Positions 23,827 through 32,130 of a DNA stretch of 32,962 nucleotides are shown one piece after another; the stretch's first letter is position 1; each line of letters starts with the position of its first letter. The DNA is from Spirochaetaceae bacterium (GTDB lineage Bacteria; Spirochaetota; Spirochaetia; SZUA-6; Bin103): NCBI GenBank assembly GCA_028821475.1, contig JAPPGB010000134.1, positions 1 through 32,962 on the forward strand, given 5' to 3'. The notes under the pieces were generated by a model. It did not search any database. It worked only from the letters and a program-made list of their open reading frames with translations, and was not told the origin of the DNA. A program made the position numbers and the translations under genes.

Positions 23827-24237
23827 TCCGTGTGAGTTCCTTTGGTGCAGTGCGTGGAAGTGAGCAACGGCACGCTACGCGAGTTCCGTTCTCTATTGAA
23901 TTGCGGACGGTGTTTGGCCGACGCAGTTGTACTCGCGTTGACGCACCGCGGCCGAGTTGGAGGTCGGCCGGTTTGGCGGATTGGGTGTCGAGAGATTCCA
24001 CAACGGTATCGATGGTGCCATTATTGTCGTATACCGCCGTTCGGGATCAAGCGGGGGCGTGTTGGGGAATTGGGAGAGGTCTCGAGCCGGGAGGTCGACG
24101 GCCGTTAAGGGTGGACGGATGGTGGTAGGGGGTACGATCACCGGTTCTAGTTTGACTATTAGTCTGACTGACTCGACTGACTGACTCAGATGGGGTGGAC
24201 AGGAAGTGGCGGGTGCGGGTAGGGTGGCGCGGCGCTG
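23827..24237. other. Intergenic region at the right edge of the defence island
   Basis: These 411 bases separate the divergent SIR2 and mvaS genes and should carry both promoters. Several short frames are open but none has a recognisable product. GC rises from left to right towards the mvaS side. A GACT-rich repeat lies at 24154-24186. No clear -10/-35 pair could be assigned, and no half of the broken sialidase gene was found here. Confidence 0.45.
24154..24186. repeat. GACT-rich simple repeat upstream of mvaS
   Basis: Six GACT tetramers occur in 33 bases (24154, 24166, 24170, 24175, 24179, 24183), three of them directly adjacent. The first forms a short palindrome with AGTC at 24161-24164 (GACTATTAGTC). 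It lies about 50 bases before the mvaS start, in the promoter region, so slippage here could alter spacing. Confidence 0.6.
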
Positions 24238-25515
24238 ATGGAGAGATCCTTCGGGATCGGCGACATCGCCGTATATATCCCCCGTCTACAGATTTCGCTC
24301 GATACGCTGATCGCACGGCACCGTGAACGCGACCCGCAGTGGGCCCGGACCCTGGCGCGGGCGCGGCGGCGCACCGGACAGGAGTCGCTGCGCTTCCCGG
24401 AGCCGTGGGAGGATTCCGCCACGATGGCGGCGCAGGCGGCGGCCGCGGTGCTCGAACGGATGGGCGAGGCCGAGATCGGCTCGCTGCGCTACCTGGTGGT
24501 GGGCACGGAGACCGGTGTCGACCAGGCCAAGCCGGTCGCGGCGCACGTGCAGGGCATGCTGCAGCGCGCCGGATTCGCGCTGTCGGGGGCGCTGTCCACC
24601 TTCGACATTCAGCACGCCTGCGCCGGCGGCGCGATCGGTCTGGCGAGCGTGGGGGCGATGCTGCAGGTGAGCCGCGGCGCGGCCGGGCGCGGGCTGATCA
24701 TCTGTACCGACGAGGCGCGCTACGCACCGGGCAGCAGCGCCGAGATTACCCAGGGCGCGGCCGCGGTTGCGCTGCTGGTGGAGCCCGACCCGCGCCTGCT
24801 GCAGATCGACTTCACGGCGGTCGGCTACGCGTCGCGCGACGTGGACGATTTCTTCCGCCCGCACGGCTCGGTGGCGGCGCGCGTCCGGGGGCGGTTTTCC
24901 ATCGAGTGCTATCAGCGGGCGGTGGAGGAGGCGCTGCTGGACCTGGGCGCCCGCACCGGGTGCGGCATGGCGGCGCTGCTGGAGGAGGCCGGGCTGCTTG
25001 CGCTGCACGTGCCGTTCCGCTCGCTGCCGGAAGAGACGATGGCGAGGCTGGTGCAGCGCCACTTGGGCTGCGACGCGGCAGTGGCGGCCCGGTATCTGGC
25101 CGGGCGCCAGTTCGCGGACGGCACCGCCCCGGCCGCGGTGGTGGGCAATGTGTACTCGGGGGCGCTGTTTCTGAGCGTGGCGGCGCTGCTGGCTGCGCGT
25201 CACCGCGAATGCCGGTCGGCGCTGGCCGGACAGCGCATGGTGCTGGTGGCGTACGGCTCCGGCAACACCGCGCTGGCGTTCTCGGCGCGAGTCGGACGGC
25301 AGGCCGGCGCGGTGCTCGGAGGCTGGTGTCTCGATTCGCAGATCGAGCAGGGAGTGGAGGCGCCGCTGGCGGCGTACGATGCCTGGATCGCCGACTATCC
25401 CGGCCGGCGCGGCGCCGAACCGGCCCCGGGCCAGGTTCCGGCCGGCGGCTTCTACCTGCACGGGGTTCGCGAGGACGGCTATCGGACCTACCGGCACGCG
25501 GGATCCGCCCAATGA
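24238..25515 (+). CDS. mvaS: Hydroxymethylglutaryl-CoA synthase
   Basis: This 425-residue thiolase-fold enzyme condenses acetyl-CoA and acetoacetyl-CoA to HMG-CoA, the first committed step of the mevalonate pathway to isoprenoids. Visible landmarks are GIGDIAVYIPRLQI at the N-terminus, WEDSATMAAQAA with the expected catalytic Glu58, VVGTETGVDQAKP, FDIQHACAGGA with the acyl-carrying Cys128, and LHVPFRSLPE with the active-site His. The C-terminal GNVYSGALFLSVAALL and LVAYGSGNTALAF complete the fold. Length matches bacterial MvaS with a slight C-terminal extension. The start ATG at 24238 is directly followed by the conserved N-terminus. The stop overlaps the isomerase start by 4 bases, so the two form an operon. 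Mevalonate genes are also clustered in Borrelia. Confidence 0.92.
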   Translation: MERSFGIGDIAVYIPRLQISLDTLIARHRERDPQWARTLARARRRTGQESLRFPEPWEDSATMAAQAAAAVLERMGEAEIGSLRYLVVGTETGVDQAKPVAAHVQGMLQRAGFALSGALSTFDIQHACAGGAIGLASVGAMLQVSRGAAGRGLIICTDEARYAPGSSAEITQGAAAVALLVEPDPRLLQIDFTAVGYASRDVDDFFRPHGSVAARVRGRFSIECYQRAVEEALLDLGARTGCGMAALLEEAGLLALHVPFRSLPEETMARLVQRHLGCDAAVAARYLAGRQFADGTAPAAVVGNVYSGALFLSVAALLAARHRECRSALAGQRMVLVAYGSGNTALAFSARVGRQAGAVLGGWCLDSQIEQGVEAPLAAYDAWIADYPGRRGAEPAPGQVPAGGFYLHGVREDGYRTYRHAGSAQ

Positions 25516-26795
25516 GTTGGAACGATCCCGTCGCCGCCGCCGGCGAAGCGTCCAACGCAGACGGAGAGGCCAACGCGGGCAGCGCGGCCGAAATCAGTGT
25601 CCGCAAGGAGCATCATCTCGACATCTGCCTCGACGACGAGCGCTACCCCGACCCGGCGGCCGGCGGCACCAGTCTCGACCAGGTACGGCTGGTGCACCGC
25701 GCACTGCCGGAGCTGGACTACGGCGCCATCGACACCGGGCAGCGATTTCTGCGTGCGCGGTTGCGGCTGCCGTTGTTGATCTCCTGCATGACCGGCGGCT
25801 CGGGACGCGGGCGCAGCGCCAACCGCGCCCTGGCCGAGGCGGCGCAGCGCGCCGGCGTCGCCGTGGGGGTGGGATCGATTCGCCCGTTGCTGCGCGATCC
25901 GGACACCTTCGCCGACTTCCACGTCAAGCCGCACGCGCCCGACGTGCCGGTGCTCGCCAACCTGGGTGCGGTGCAGCTCCGCGACCTCGGCGCCGGCGCG
26001 CTGCGCCCGTTGCTCGAGCGCCTGGAGGTACAGGCGCTGGTGATCCACCTGAACGCCGGCCAGGAGCTGTTTCAGCCGGGCGGCGACCGCGACTTCCGCG
26101 GCCTGCTGGAGGCGATCGCCGGCGCCGTGGCGGGCTGCGGGGTGCCGGTGCTGGTCAAGGAGACCGGGTTCGGCATCGGTCCGGCAGAGATCCGCCTGTT
26201 GCTCGGCTACGGGGTGCGCTACGTGGACGTGGCCGGTGCCGGCGGCACCAACTGGATCGCGGTGGAGGGAGAACGGCTGGCCGCCCCGGAGCGGCAGAGC
26301 GCACGTGCGTTCGCCGACTGGGGGCTGCCGACCGGGGTATTGCTGGCGGCGCTCGGTAGCGAAAAAGCGGGTCGCGTGATCGCCTCCGGCGGCCTGCGCC
26401 ACGGCGTGCACCTAGCCAAGGCACTCGCGCTCGGCGCCGGCCTCGGCGCCATGGCGCTGCCGTTCATCCGCGCCGTGATGGCGGGCGGCACCGAGGGCGC
26501 GCTGGCGCTGATCGGGCGCGTCGGACACGAGCTGCGGGTGGCGATGACGTTGTGCGGCGCACCGACGCTGGCCGACCTACGCCGTGCGCCGCTGATGCAA
26601 TCGGCATCGTTCCGCGACCAGGTGGCCGAACTGCGTCGAGCCGCCTTGTCGGCGCGCGTCCCGGCGGTGGTGTCTACGCCGCGATCCGTACCCGGCGCGG
26701 AAGCGGCGCTCGGTACCCGTGGAATGTCCCGACCCGACGCGTCAGGGACGTCGAACGAGCCACCGCCGCCGGCGAGGACGATTGCCGGTGGCTGA
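25512..26795 (+). CDS. fni: Type 2 isopentenyl-diphosphate delta-isomerase (FMN-dependent)
   Basis: This 427-residue TIM-barrel flavoenzyme interconverts isopentenyl and dimethylallyl diphosphate with reduced FMN. Landmarks are RKEHHLDICL near the N-terminus, LLISCMTGGSGRG and AGVAVGVGSIRPLLRDP. HLNAGQELFQPGGDRDFRG carries the Gln/Glu site that binds metal and substrate. VLVKETGFGIGP, YVDVAGAGGTNWIAVEGER and IASGGLRHGVHLAKALALGA (phosphate binding) follow. The ATG at 25512 overlaps the mvaS stop as ATGA. Compared with relatives the protein carries an acidic/Ala-rich N-terminal extension of about 28 residues and a low-complexity tail after residue 375 (PRSVPGAEAA...). Other mevalonate genes (HMG-CoA reductase, the kinases, decarboxylase) are not in the window. 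Confidence 0.92.
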   Translation: MSWNDPVAAAGEASNADGEANAGSAAEISVRKEHHLDICLDDERYPDPAAGGTSLDQVRLVHRALPELDYGAIDTGQRFLRARLRLPLLISCMTGGSGRGRSANRALAEAAQRAGVAVGVGSIRPLLRDPDTFADFHVKPHAPDVPVLANLGAVQLRDLGAGALRPLLERLEVQALVIHLNAGQELFQPGGDRDFRGLLEAIAGAVAGCGVPVLVKETGFGIGPAEIRLLLGYGVRYVDVAGAGGTNWIAVEGERLAAPERQSARAFADWGLPTGVLLAALGSEKAGRVIASGGLRHGVHLAKALALGAGLGAMALPFIRAVMAGGTEGALALIGRVGHELRVAMTLCGAPTLADLRRAPLMQSASFRDQVAELRRAALSARVPAVVSTPRSVPGAEAALGTRGMSRPDASGTSNEPPPPARTIAGG

Positions 26796-27323
26796 GCCGA
26801 TGCCTGGCCGCCGCCCCGCGCCCGCGCTGTGGGAGGCGTCCGCTTCGGCGGCGGAGCCGGCCGCGGTAGCACTTGTGCCACGGAGGAACAGACGTGGTTG
26901 AGCCCGGGCTTCGCCGCGGGATCGCGGCGGCGTCCAACGCTGCCGCGAGTCTGCCGGCCGGTACGACCGCCTGGTGCGCCGCGGAGGCAGGTGGCGCCGC
27001 GCGCCGTGAGCGGGGTGCGCCGGGTGGCGGGGACGCCCGTGGCGGAAGCGGCGTCCCGTGCGACGGTGGTGCTCGGCGCCGGCAGCGCCGGCAACGGGGA
27101 GAGTGCGTAGCTGCAGCGGAGTCCAACGCGGGCGGTGCCGCGGAGTCGACGCGGCGGCCCGGCACTGGCGCCGGTGTCGGTACGCGGTTTGCGACCTCCG
27201 GCGTGGCGCGGGCGCTTGTTGCGGCAGTGGAGCCGCGTGTGGGGGCGGTCGGTGTGTTCGGGGTGCGCGGCACGCCGGTGGTGCCGCGGGGTGGGCGCGG
27301 GCCGTGCGCGGTGGGAGGCGTAC
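26796..27323. other. Long GC-rich gap without a recognisable gene
   Basis: This 528-base stretch follows the isomerase gene. Several frames are open because of high GC (for example 26829-27110 and 26873-27331 on the plus strand), but their products are Gly/Ala/Arg-rich and show no motif. I looked for HMG-CoA reductase or a PurH cyclohydrolase domain and found neither. GGGAGG at the right end is the ribosome-binding site of the next gene. Confidence 0.45.
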
Positions 27324-28487
27324 GTGGCTGAGCTGCGGCTTCGTTACGGGACCAACCCGCACCAGGCGGGCGCCCGCGTCACGGCGTCCGGGGCGCTGCC
27401 GTTCACGGTGCTGGGCGGGGCGCCCGGCTATATCAACTTTCTCGATGCGCTGAACTCGTGGCAACTGGTGCGCGAGGCGCGCGCGGCCGCCGGGGTGCCG
27501 GCGGCGGCCTCGTTCAAGCACGTCAGCCCGGCGGGGGCGGCGCTCGGGCTGCCGCTGACCGACGCCGAGCGGCGGGTGTTCGCGGCCGGCACGGGCGAGC
27601 TGTCGGCGACCGCCGCCGCCTACGCCCGCGCCCGCGGCGCCGACCGCATGAGCTCCTACGGCGACTGGGTGGCGGTGAGCGACCGGGTGGACGTGGCCAC
27701 CGCGCGGCTTCTGAAGCGGGAAACGTCGGACGGCATCATCGCCCCGGGCTACGATCGCGACGCGCTGGCGGTGCTGCGCACCAAGAAGGGCGGCGGCTAC
27801 CGCGTGCTGGCGATCGATCCCGATTACCGGCCGCCGGCCACCGAGCGGCGCGAAGTGTTCGGGGTGACCCTGGAACAGCCGCGTAACGATACCGCCATCG
27901 ACCGCGGGCTGCTGGCCAATGTCCCCACCGCGGCACACAAGATTCCGCCGCCGGCGGCGCGCGACATGCTGCTCGCGCTGATCGCTCTGAAGTACACCCA
28001 GTCCAACTCGGTGTGCATCGCGTTTCGCGGCCAGACCATCGGTATCGGCGCGGGCCAGCAGTCGCGCATCCACTGCACCCAGCTCGCCGTCGACAAGGCG
28101 TGCGCCTGGCACCTGCGTTTTCACCCGGTCCTGCGCGAGGTGCGCTTTCGCCCCGGCACGCGCCGCCACGACCGCGACACCTGGATGACCCAGTACGTGG
28201 GCGGGGTGCAGGTCACCGACGATGCCTGGCTGCGCGCGCAGGTGGAGGAGATGCCGCCGCCGCTGACGGCCGAGCAGCGCGCCGAGTGGCTGGCCGGGCT
28301 CGATGGCGCGGTGCTGGCCTCGGATGGCTTCTTCCCGCATCGCGACAGCATCGACGTGGCGCGACGCTGCGGCGTACGTTACATTGTGCAGCCGGGCGGA
28401 TCGCTGCGCGACGGCGACGTGATCGAGGCCTGTGACGAGCACGGGCTGGTGATGGCAATGACCGGCCTGCGCCTGTTTCACCACTAG
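27324..28487 (+). CDS. purH: Stand-alone AICAR transformylase (PurH C-terminal domain)
   Basis: This 387-residue enzyme would formylate AICAR with 10-formyl-tetrahydrofolate in purine synthesis. It starts with the family signature LRYGTNPHQ. Next come NFLDALNSWQLV, the catalytic KHVSPAGAA (Lys65-His66), MSSYGDWVAVSD, LKYTQSNSVCIA, IGIGAGQQSRIHC and the C-terminal SDGFFPHRDSID and YIVQPGGSLRD. The bifunctional PurH (about 520 residues) also has an N-terminal IMP cyclohydrolase domain of the MGS fold; that domain is absent here, so cyclohydrolase must come from another gene. GTG 27324 is the start, with GGGAGG placed 5 bases upstream; upstream codons in the same frame do not look coding. It follows a long gap after fni and precedes the Rieske protein. 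Confidence 0.9.
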   Translation: MAELRLRYGTNPHQAGARVTASGALPFTVLGGAPGYINFLDALNSWQLVREARAAAGVPAAASFKHVSPAGAALGLPLTDAERRVFAAGTGELSATAAAYARARGADRMSSYGDWVAVSDRVDVATARLLKRETSDGIIAPGYDRDALAVLRTKKGGGYRVLAIDPDYRPPATERREVFGVTLEQPRNDTAIDRGLLANVPTAAHKIPPPAARDMLLALIALKYTQSNSVCIAFRGQTIGIGAGQQSRIHCTQLAVDKACAWHLRFHPVLREVRFRPGTRRHDRDTWMTQYVGGVQVTDDAWLRAQVEEMPPPLTAEQRAEWLAGLDGAVLASDGFFPHRDSIDVARRCGVRYIVQPGGSLRDGDVIEACDEHGLVMAMTGLRLFHH

Positions 28488-28635
28488 GAGACTGCCGGAT
28501 TCGACAGACTCCTGGTGGAAGGCCGGCTGGTCCGGAAGCGGCGTCCGAAGGCTACAAATTCGGGGCGCTACGAGTTGGCGGTGCGTGGTTCGCCACGGGC
28601 TGCCAACGCGCTGCCGCCGGCGAGGAGGGAAAGCA

Positions 28636-30657
28636 ATGGGCACCAGTAATGGCACCAAGGGCAGCAACGGAATGGTTCCGGTCGCGAGCCTGGATGAAGT
28701 ACGCCGCCGCGGCGTGGTGGTGACGCAGGCGGGCGACCGCTCGGTGGCGGTGTTTGCGGACGGCGCACAGATCCACGCGGTGGACAACCGCTGCCCGCAC
28801 ATGGGGTTTCCGCTCGACCGCGGCAGCGTCAAGGATGGCATCCTGACCTGCCACTGGCACGAGGCGCGCTTCGAATTGGCGAGCGGCTGCACCTTCGACC
28901 TGTGGGCCGACGACGCCATCTCCTACCCCACCGAGGTGCGCGGCGGCGAGGTGTGGGTGGCCACCCGCCCGCGCAGCGCGCGCGATGCCGCCTATCACCG
29001 GCTGCGCCTGCGCCGCGGCATGGAGATGGGGGTCGGGCTGGTGCAGGCCAAGAGCCTGATCAGCCTGCTCGGCGGCAATGGCGGCCTGATGCCGATCGTG
29101 GCGAGCGTGGTGGACTACGCCGCGGCCAACGTGACCAGTTTCGGCGAAGGCATGGTGCGACTCACCTGCGTCGCGCGCCTGGCGCCCTGGCTGAGCGACG
29201 AGACACTGTACCTGGGGATGAGCTACGCGGTGCGCCAACTGGCCGACGAGGCGAACGCCGGCACGGCGCGCCGGCCGCGCGACCCGCTCGCCGCGCCGGC
29301 CCCCAACGCGGCCCTGAAGGGGTGGCTCAGGCAGTGGGTGCTGACCCGACACCGCGACGCGGTCGAGCGCACCCTGCTCGCCGGCGTGGCCAACGGCATG
29401 CCGGCGGCGGAGCTGGCCGACCTGTTGTACGGCGCCGCGGCGGACCGGCTGTACGCCAACACCGGGCACCTGTTCGACGCCTGCAACAAGGCCCTGGAGC
29501 TTACCGACCTGCTCGACGGGGCCGCGCCCGACGACCTGTTGGCCCTGCTCGCTCCGGCGCTGGCCGACGCCCGCGGCGAGGAGGAGAACACCCCGTGGCA
29601 CCACCCGGTGGAGATCGCCGCCGCCGTGCGCGCCGCCGAAGAACGCTTGCCCGAGCTGCTCGCAAACGGCGTCCGTGCCCCGACCGGCACGGCGCCGACC
29701 GGCACTAGCACCGCCACGGCCGCCCGGACCGGCGACGAGAGCGCCATCGGTGGCGCGCCAGGTGCCGCTGCCGCCACCACGCCCGCGGATGGCGCGCCTG
29801 ATCGACGCGGCGCCGGGGCGATGGACATTCCCCACGGTCCGGCTGCCGCGGCGACCGATACGGGCGCGGCCGGCGCGGGCGCCGGTGCCGGTGCCGGTGC
29901 GCGCGGTTTGCTCGGCGAGGCTGCCGAAGACGCCCTGGTGGAGCGGGTTCTCGGCGATGATCCGCTCGATGTTCTGGCCGCCGTGGAGGAGGCGCTCGCC
30001 GGCGGCGCCGCTCCGGCCGCGGTGGGCGCGGCGATCACCCGCGCCGCCGGCCTGCGGCTGGCGCGCTTCGCCACCTCCAACGAGGTCAGCGACTGGTTCA
30101 ACCCACAGCATACGCTCATCTTCTGCAACGCCGTGCAGCGCGCCCTGCTGCGCACCGGCGGCCCCGACGTGGTGCGGGCGCTGTACCAGGCCGCCATCGC
30201 CGTCTACATGGACCGCTACCTGAACGTGCCGGCTGCCAAGCTGCCGGCCGAGCGCGGCACCGCCAGCCCGGCCGCGGACGATGCCGCGGCGGCCGGCCTG
30301 CTCGACGGTCTGCTCGCCGCACTCGACAACCGCGCCGAGGTGGAGCGCGCCGCCGACCTGACCGGCAGCTACCTGCGCACGCCGGCGGCCGACTGGCCCG
30401 CCCACCTGGGCCGCCTGGTGGACCGGCTGGCCTATGCCACGCTGCGCGAGGACCTGGACTTCCACACCCTGCAGGTGCTGGAGGCGGCCGCCACGCAGCT
30501 CGCCGCGCGCGGCAACGACCGCGGCGCCGAGCAGATCATGGTCGGCGTGGTGCGCAACCTCGCCGCGCACTGCCCGACGCAGCGCGCCGGCTACCAGACG
30601 GCGGTGATCGCCCGCCGCCTGCAGCACGGCGAGGAGCTGTTCGCGGACGACGCATGA
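28636..30657 (+). CDS. Rieske [2Fe-2S] protein with a long helical C-terminal region
   Basis: This 673-residue protein starts with a Rieske domain. NRCPHMGFPLD supplies Cys53 and His55, and LTCHWHEARFEL supplies Cys72 and His75. That is the C-x-H...C-x-x-H set that holds a [2Fe-2S] cluster, in a soluble ferredoxin-like setting with no membrane segment. From residue 120 on the sequence is helical and unlike oxygenase alpha subunits (no mononuclear iron site seen). Recognisable blocks include WLRQWVLTRHRDAVERTLL, TGHLFDACNKALEL, WHHPVEIAAAV, DWFNPQHTLIFCNAVQRAL and LDFHTLQVLEAA. Residues about 343-422 are an Ala/Gly/Thr-rich spacer, with a GAGAGAGAGA run. AGGAGGGA precedes the ATG at 28636 with good spacing. 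The function is unknown; electron transfer to an unidentified partner is inferred. Confidence 0.8.
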   Translation: MGTSNGTKGSNGMVPVASLDEVRRRGVVVTQAGDRSVAVFADGAQIHAVDNRCPHMGFPLDRGSVKDGILTCHWHEARFELASGCTFDLWADDAISYPTEVRGGEVWVATRPRSARDAAYHRLRLRRGMEMGVGLVQAKSLISLLGGNGGLMPIVASVVDYAAANVTSFGEGMVRLTCVARLAPWLSDETLYLGMSYAVRQLADEANAGTARRPRDPLAAPAPNAALKGWLRQWVLTRHRDAVERTLLAGVANGMPAAELADLLYGAAADRLYANTGHLFDACNKALELTDLLDGAAPDDLLALLAPALADARGEEENTPWHHPVEIAAAVRAAEERLPELLANGVRAPTGTAPTGTSTATAARTGDESAIGGAPGAAAATTPADGAPDRRGAGAMDIPHGPAAAATDTGAAGAGAGAGAGARGLLGEAAEDALVERVLGDDPLDVLAAVEEALAGGAAPAAVGAAITRAAGLRLARFATSNEVSDWFNPQHTLIFCNAVQRALLRTGGPDVVRALYQAAIAVYMDRYLNVPAAKLPAERGTASPAADDAAAAGLLDGLLAALDNRAEVERAADLTGSYLRTPAADWPAHLGRLVDRLAYATLREDLDFHTLQVLEAAATQLAARGNDRGAEQIMVGVVRNLAAHCPTQRAGYQTAVIARRLQHGEELFADDA

Positions 30658-30850
30658 AGCGGCACGGTCGGCCCGCGACGCGGAAGGCGACCGCACCCGT
30701 GGCCCGCGCGTCCATTGCGGGCGGCCACTGCGGGGTCGGGTGCGGCATGCGGGCGGCACCGGACACGGACACGGATCCGAGTCGGGCCGCCGTTGTCGTC
30801 GTGACGGGCGCAGGCCAAGTCGCCTGGGCTGCGTCCTCGGCGGCGGCTCG

Positions 30851-31816
30851 ATGAGCGGGGATGCGCAGCCCGCGAGCCGCCGTCCGCCGGCGCCGGAGCT
30901 GGAGACGATTCTGGGGCAACCGCTGCCGGTGCTCGACGACGGCTACGTGCGGGTGGTGGACTACATGGGCAGCGACGCCGCCATCGTGCAGGCGGCGCGC
31001 GTTTCCTACGGCGCCGGCACCCGGCGGGTCAGCGAGGACCGCACGCTGATCCGCTACCTGCTGCGCCACCGGCACACCACCCCGTTCGAGATGTGCGAGA
31101 TCAAGCTGCACGTGCGGGTGCCGATGGACTGCTGGCGGCAGTGGATCCGCCACCGCACCGCCAACGTCAACGAGTACTCGACCCGCTACTCGGTGGCGAT
31201 CGACGCCGCCAGCCGCACCGCCCCCGACCAGTGGCGCCTGCAGAAGGCAACCAACCGGCAGGGCTCCGAGGGGCGCGTCGACCCGGCCGCCGGCGCCCGG
31301 CTGTCCGCCGCCGAGGCCGGCCTGCAAAGGCAGGCGCGCGCCGTCTACCAGGAGCGCCTGGATGCCGGCGTGGCGCGCGAGCAGGCGCGCAAGGATCTGC
31401 CGCTGTCCACCTACACCGAGGCGTACTGGAAGATCGACCTGCACAACCTGCTGCACTTCCTGGGCCTGCGCGCCGACAGCCACGCCCAGGAGGAGATCCG
31501 TGCCTACGCCACCCTGATCGGCGAGCAGGTGGTGAGCCGCTGGGTGCCGCTCGCCTGGGAGGCGTACCTCGACTACCGCGCCGGCGGCCTGCTGCTGACC
31601 CGCGCCGAGCGCGAGATCGCCGCCTGCCTGAACGCCGGCCGCCGGCAGGAGGCGCTGCGCATCGCCGAGCGGGCGGGCTGGCTGCGCCGCCGCGCCGACC
31701 CGCCGCCGGGTGCGTCGGGAGCCGCGCTCCTGCGCCGCAACCGCGAGCGCACCGAGGCCGAGGCCAAGCTCGCCGCCCTGGGGCTGACGGCGCCCTGGCT
31801 CGCCGCCGGAAGCTGA
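30851..31816 (+). CDS. thyX: Flavin-dependent thymidylate synthase
   Basis: This 321-residue enzyme makes dTMP from dUMP with FAD, NADPH and methylene-tetrahydrofolate. The ThyX signature RHR-X7-S is present as RHRTANVNEYS (residues 100-110), followed by TRYS. Also visible are ARVSYGAGTRRVSEDRTLIRYLLRHRHTTPFE, RQWIRHRT, ARKDLPLSTYTEAYWKIDLHNLLHFLGLR and AQEEIRAYA. The N-terminus (to residue 30) and the C-terminus (after about 265, Arg/Ala-rich) are longer than in minimal ThyX. The ATG at 30851 was chosen because the upstream part of the frame is Gly/Arg-rich and unconserved. ThyX is common in spirochaetes. It lies 193 bases after the Rieske gene, in which I see no feature apart from a short CGGACA repeat. 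Confidence 0.92.
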   Translation: MSGDAQPASRRPPAPELETILGQPLPVLDDGYVRVVDYMGSDAAIVQAARVSYGAGTRRVSEDRTLIRYLLRHRHTTPFEMCEIKLHVRVPMDCWRQWIRHRTANVNEYSTRYSVAIDAASRTAPDQWRLQKATNRQGSEGRVDPAAGARLSAAEAGLQRQARAVYQERLDAGVAREQARKDLPLSTYTEAYWKIDLHNLLHFLGLRADSHAQEEIRAYATLIGEQVVSRWVPLAWEAYLDYRAGGLLLTRAEREIAACLNAGRRQEALRIAERAGWLRRRADPPPGASGAALLRRNRERTEAEAKLAALGLTAPWLAAGS

Positions 31817-32130
31817 CCGGCACCCATTGTGGTGTCCCTGCACGTTCTCGCCCACGCGCGGCGCGCCGTTGCGCGGTCCCGCGACACGATGAGGCGTCCG
31901 CGGGACTGCGCCGCCGGCCCGCTACCGATTCGGCCAGCGTGGTGCGCCGCGCTTCGCGGCCGGCAGCAGGGCGGCAACCGTTCGTTTCCTGTGTAGAGGG
32001 AGTCCCGGACACCGACACCAGCCGCTGCCTGCGCGCACCGGCGCACCGCCGCCGCGAGCGGCATGAACTGCTCATGAACGCCGGCCGCGGCCGGTGGAAT
32101 TGCCGCGGGGCCGGCGGTACGTTTCCTGGC
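31817..32130. other. Gap between thyX and the ABC transporter
   Basis: These 314 bases are GC-rich and contain no gene I can support. A short frame continuous with the ABC ATPase is open through this region and includes an ATG at 32074, so the promoter and start of the ATPase probably lie at its right end. No clear terminator hairpin with a T-run is visible. Confidence 0.4.

Noticed and set aside
23827-24237. Search for the missing half of the sialidase gene at the right edge of the island
   Set aside because: No frame here shows Asp-box repeats or other sialidase features, so simple insertion into that gene is not supported.
26742-30759. Long minus-strand frames opposite purH and the Rieske gene
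   Set aside because: Low-complexity antisense reading; plus-strand genes have Shine-Dalgarno sites and catalytic motifs.
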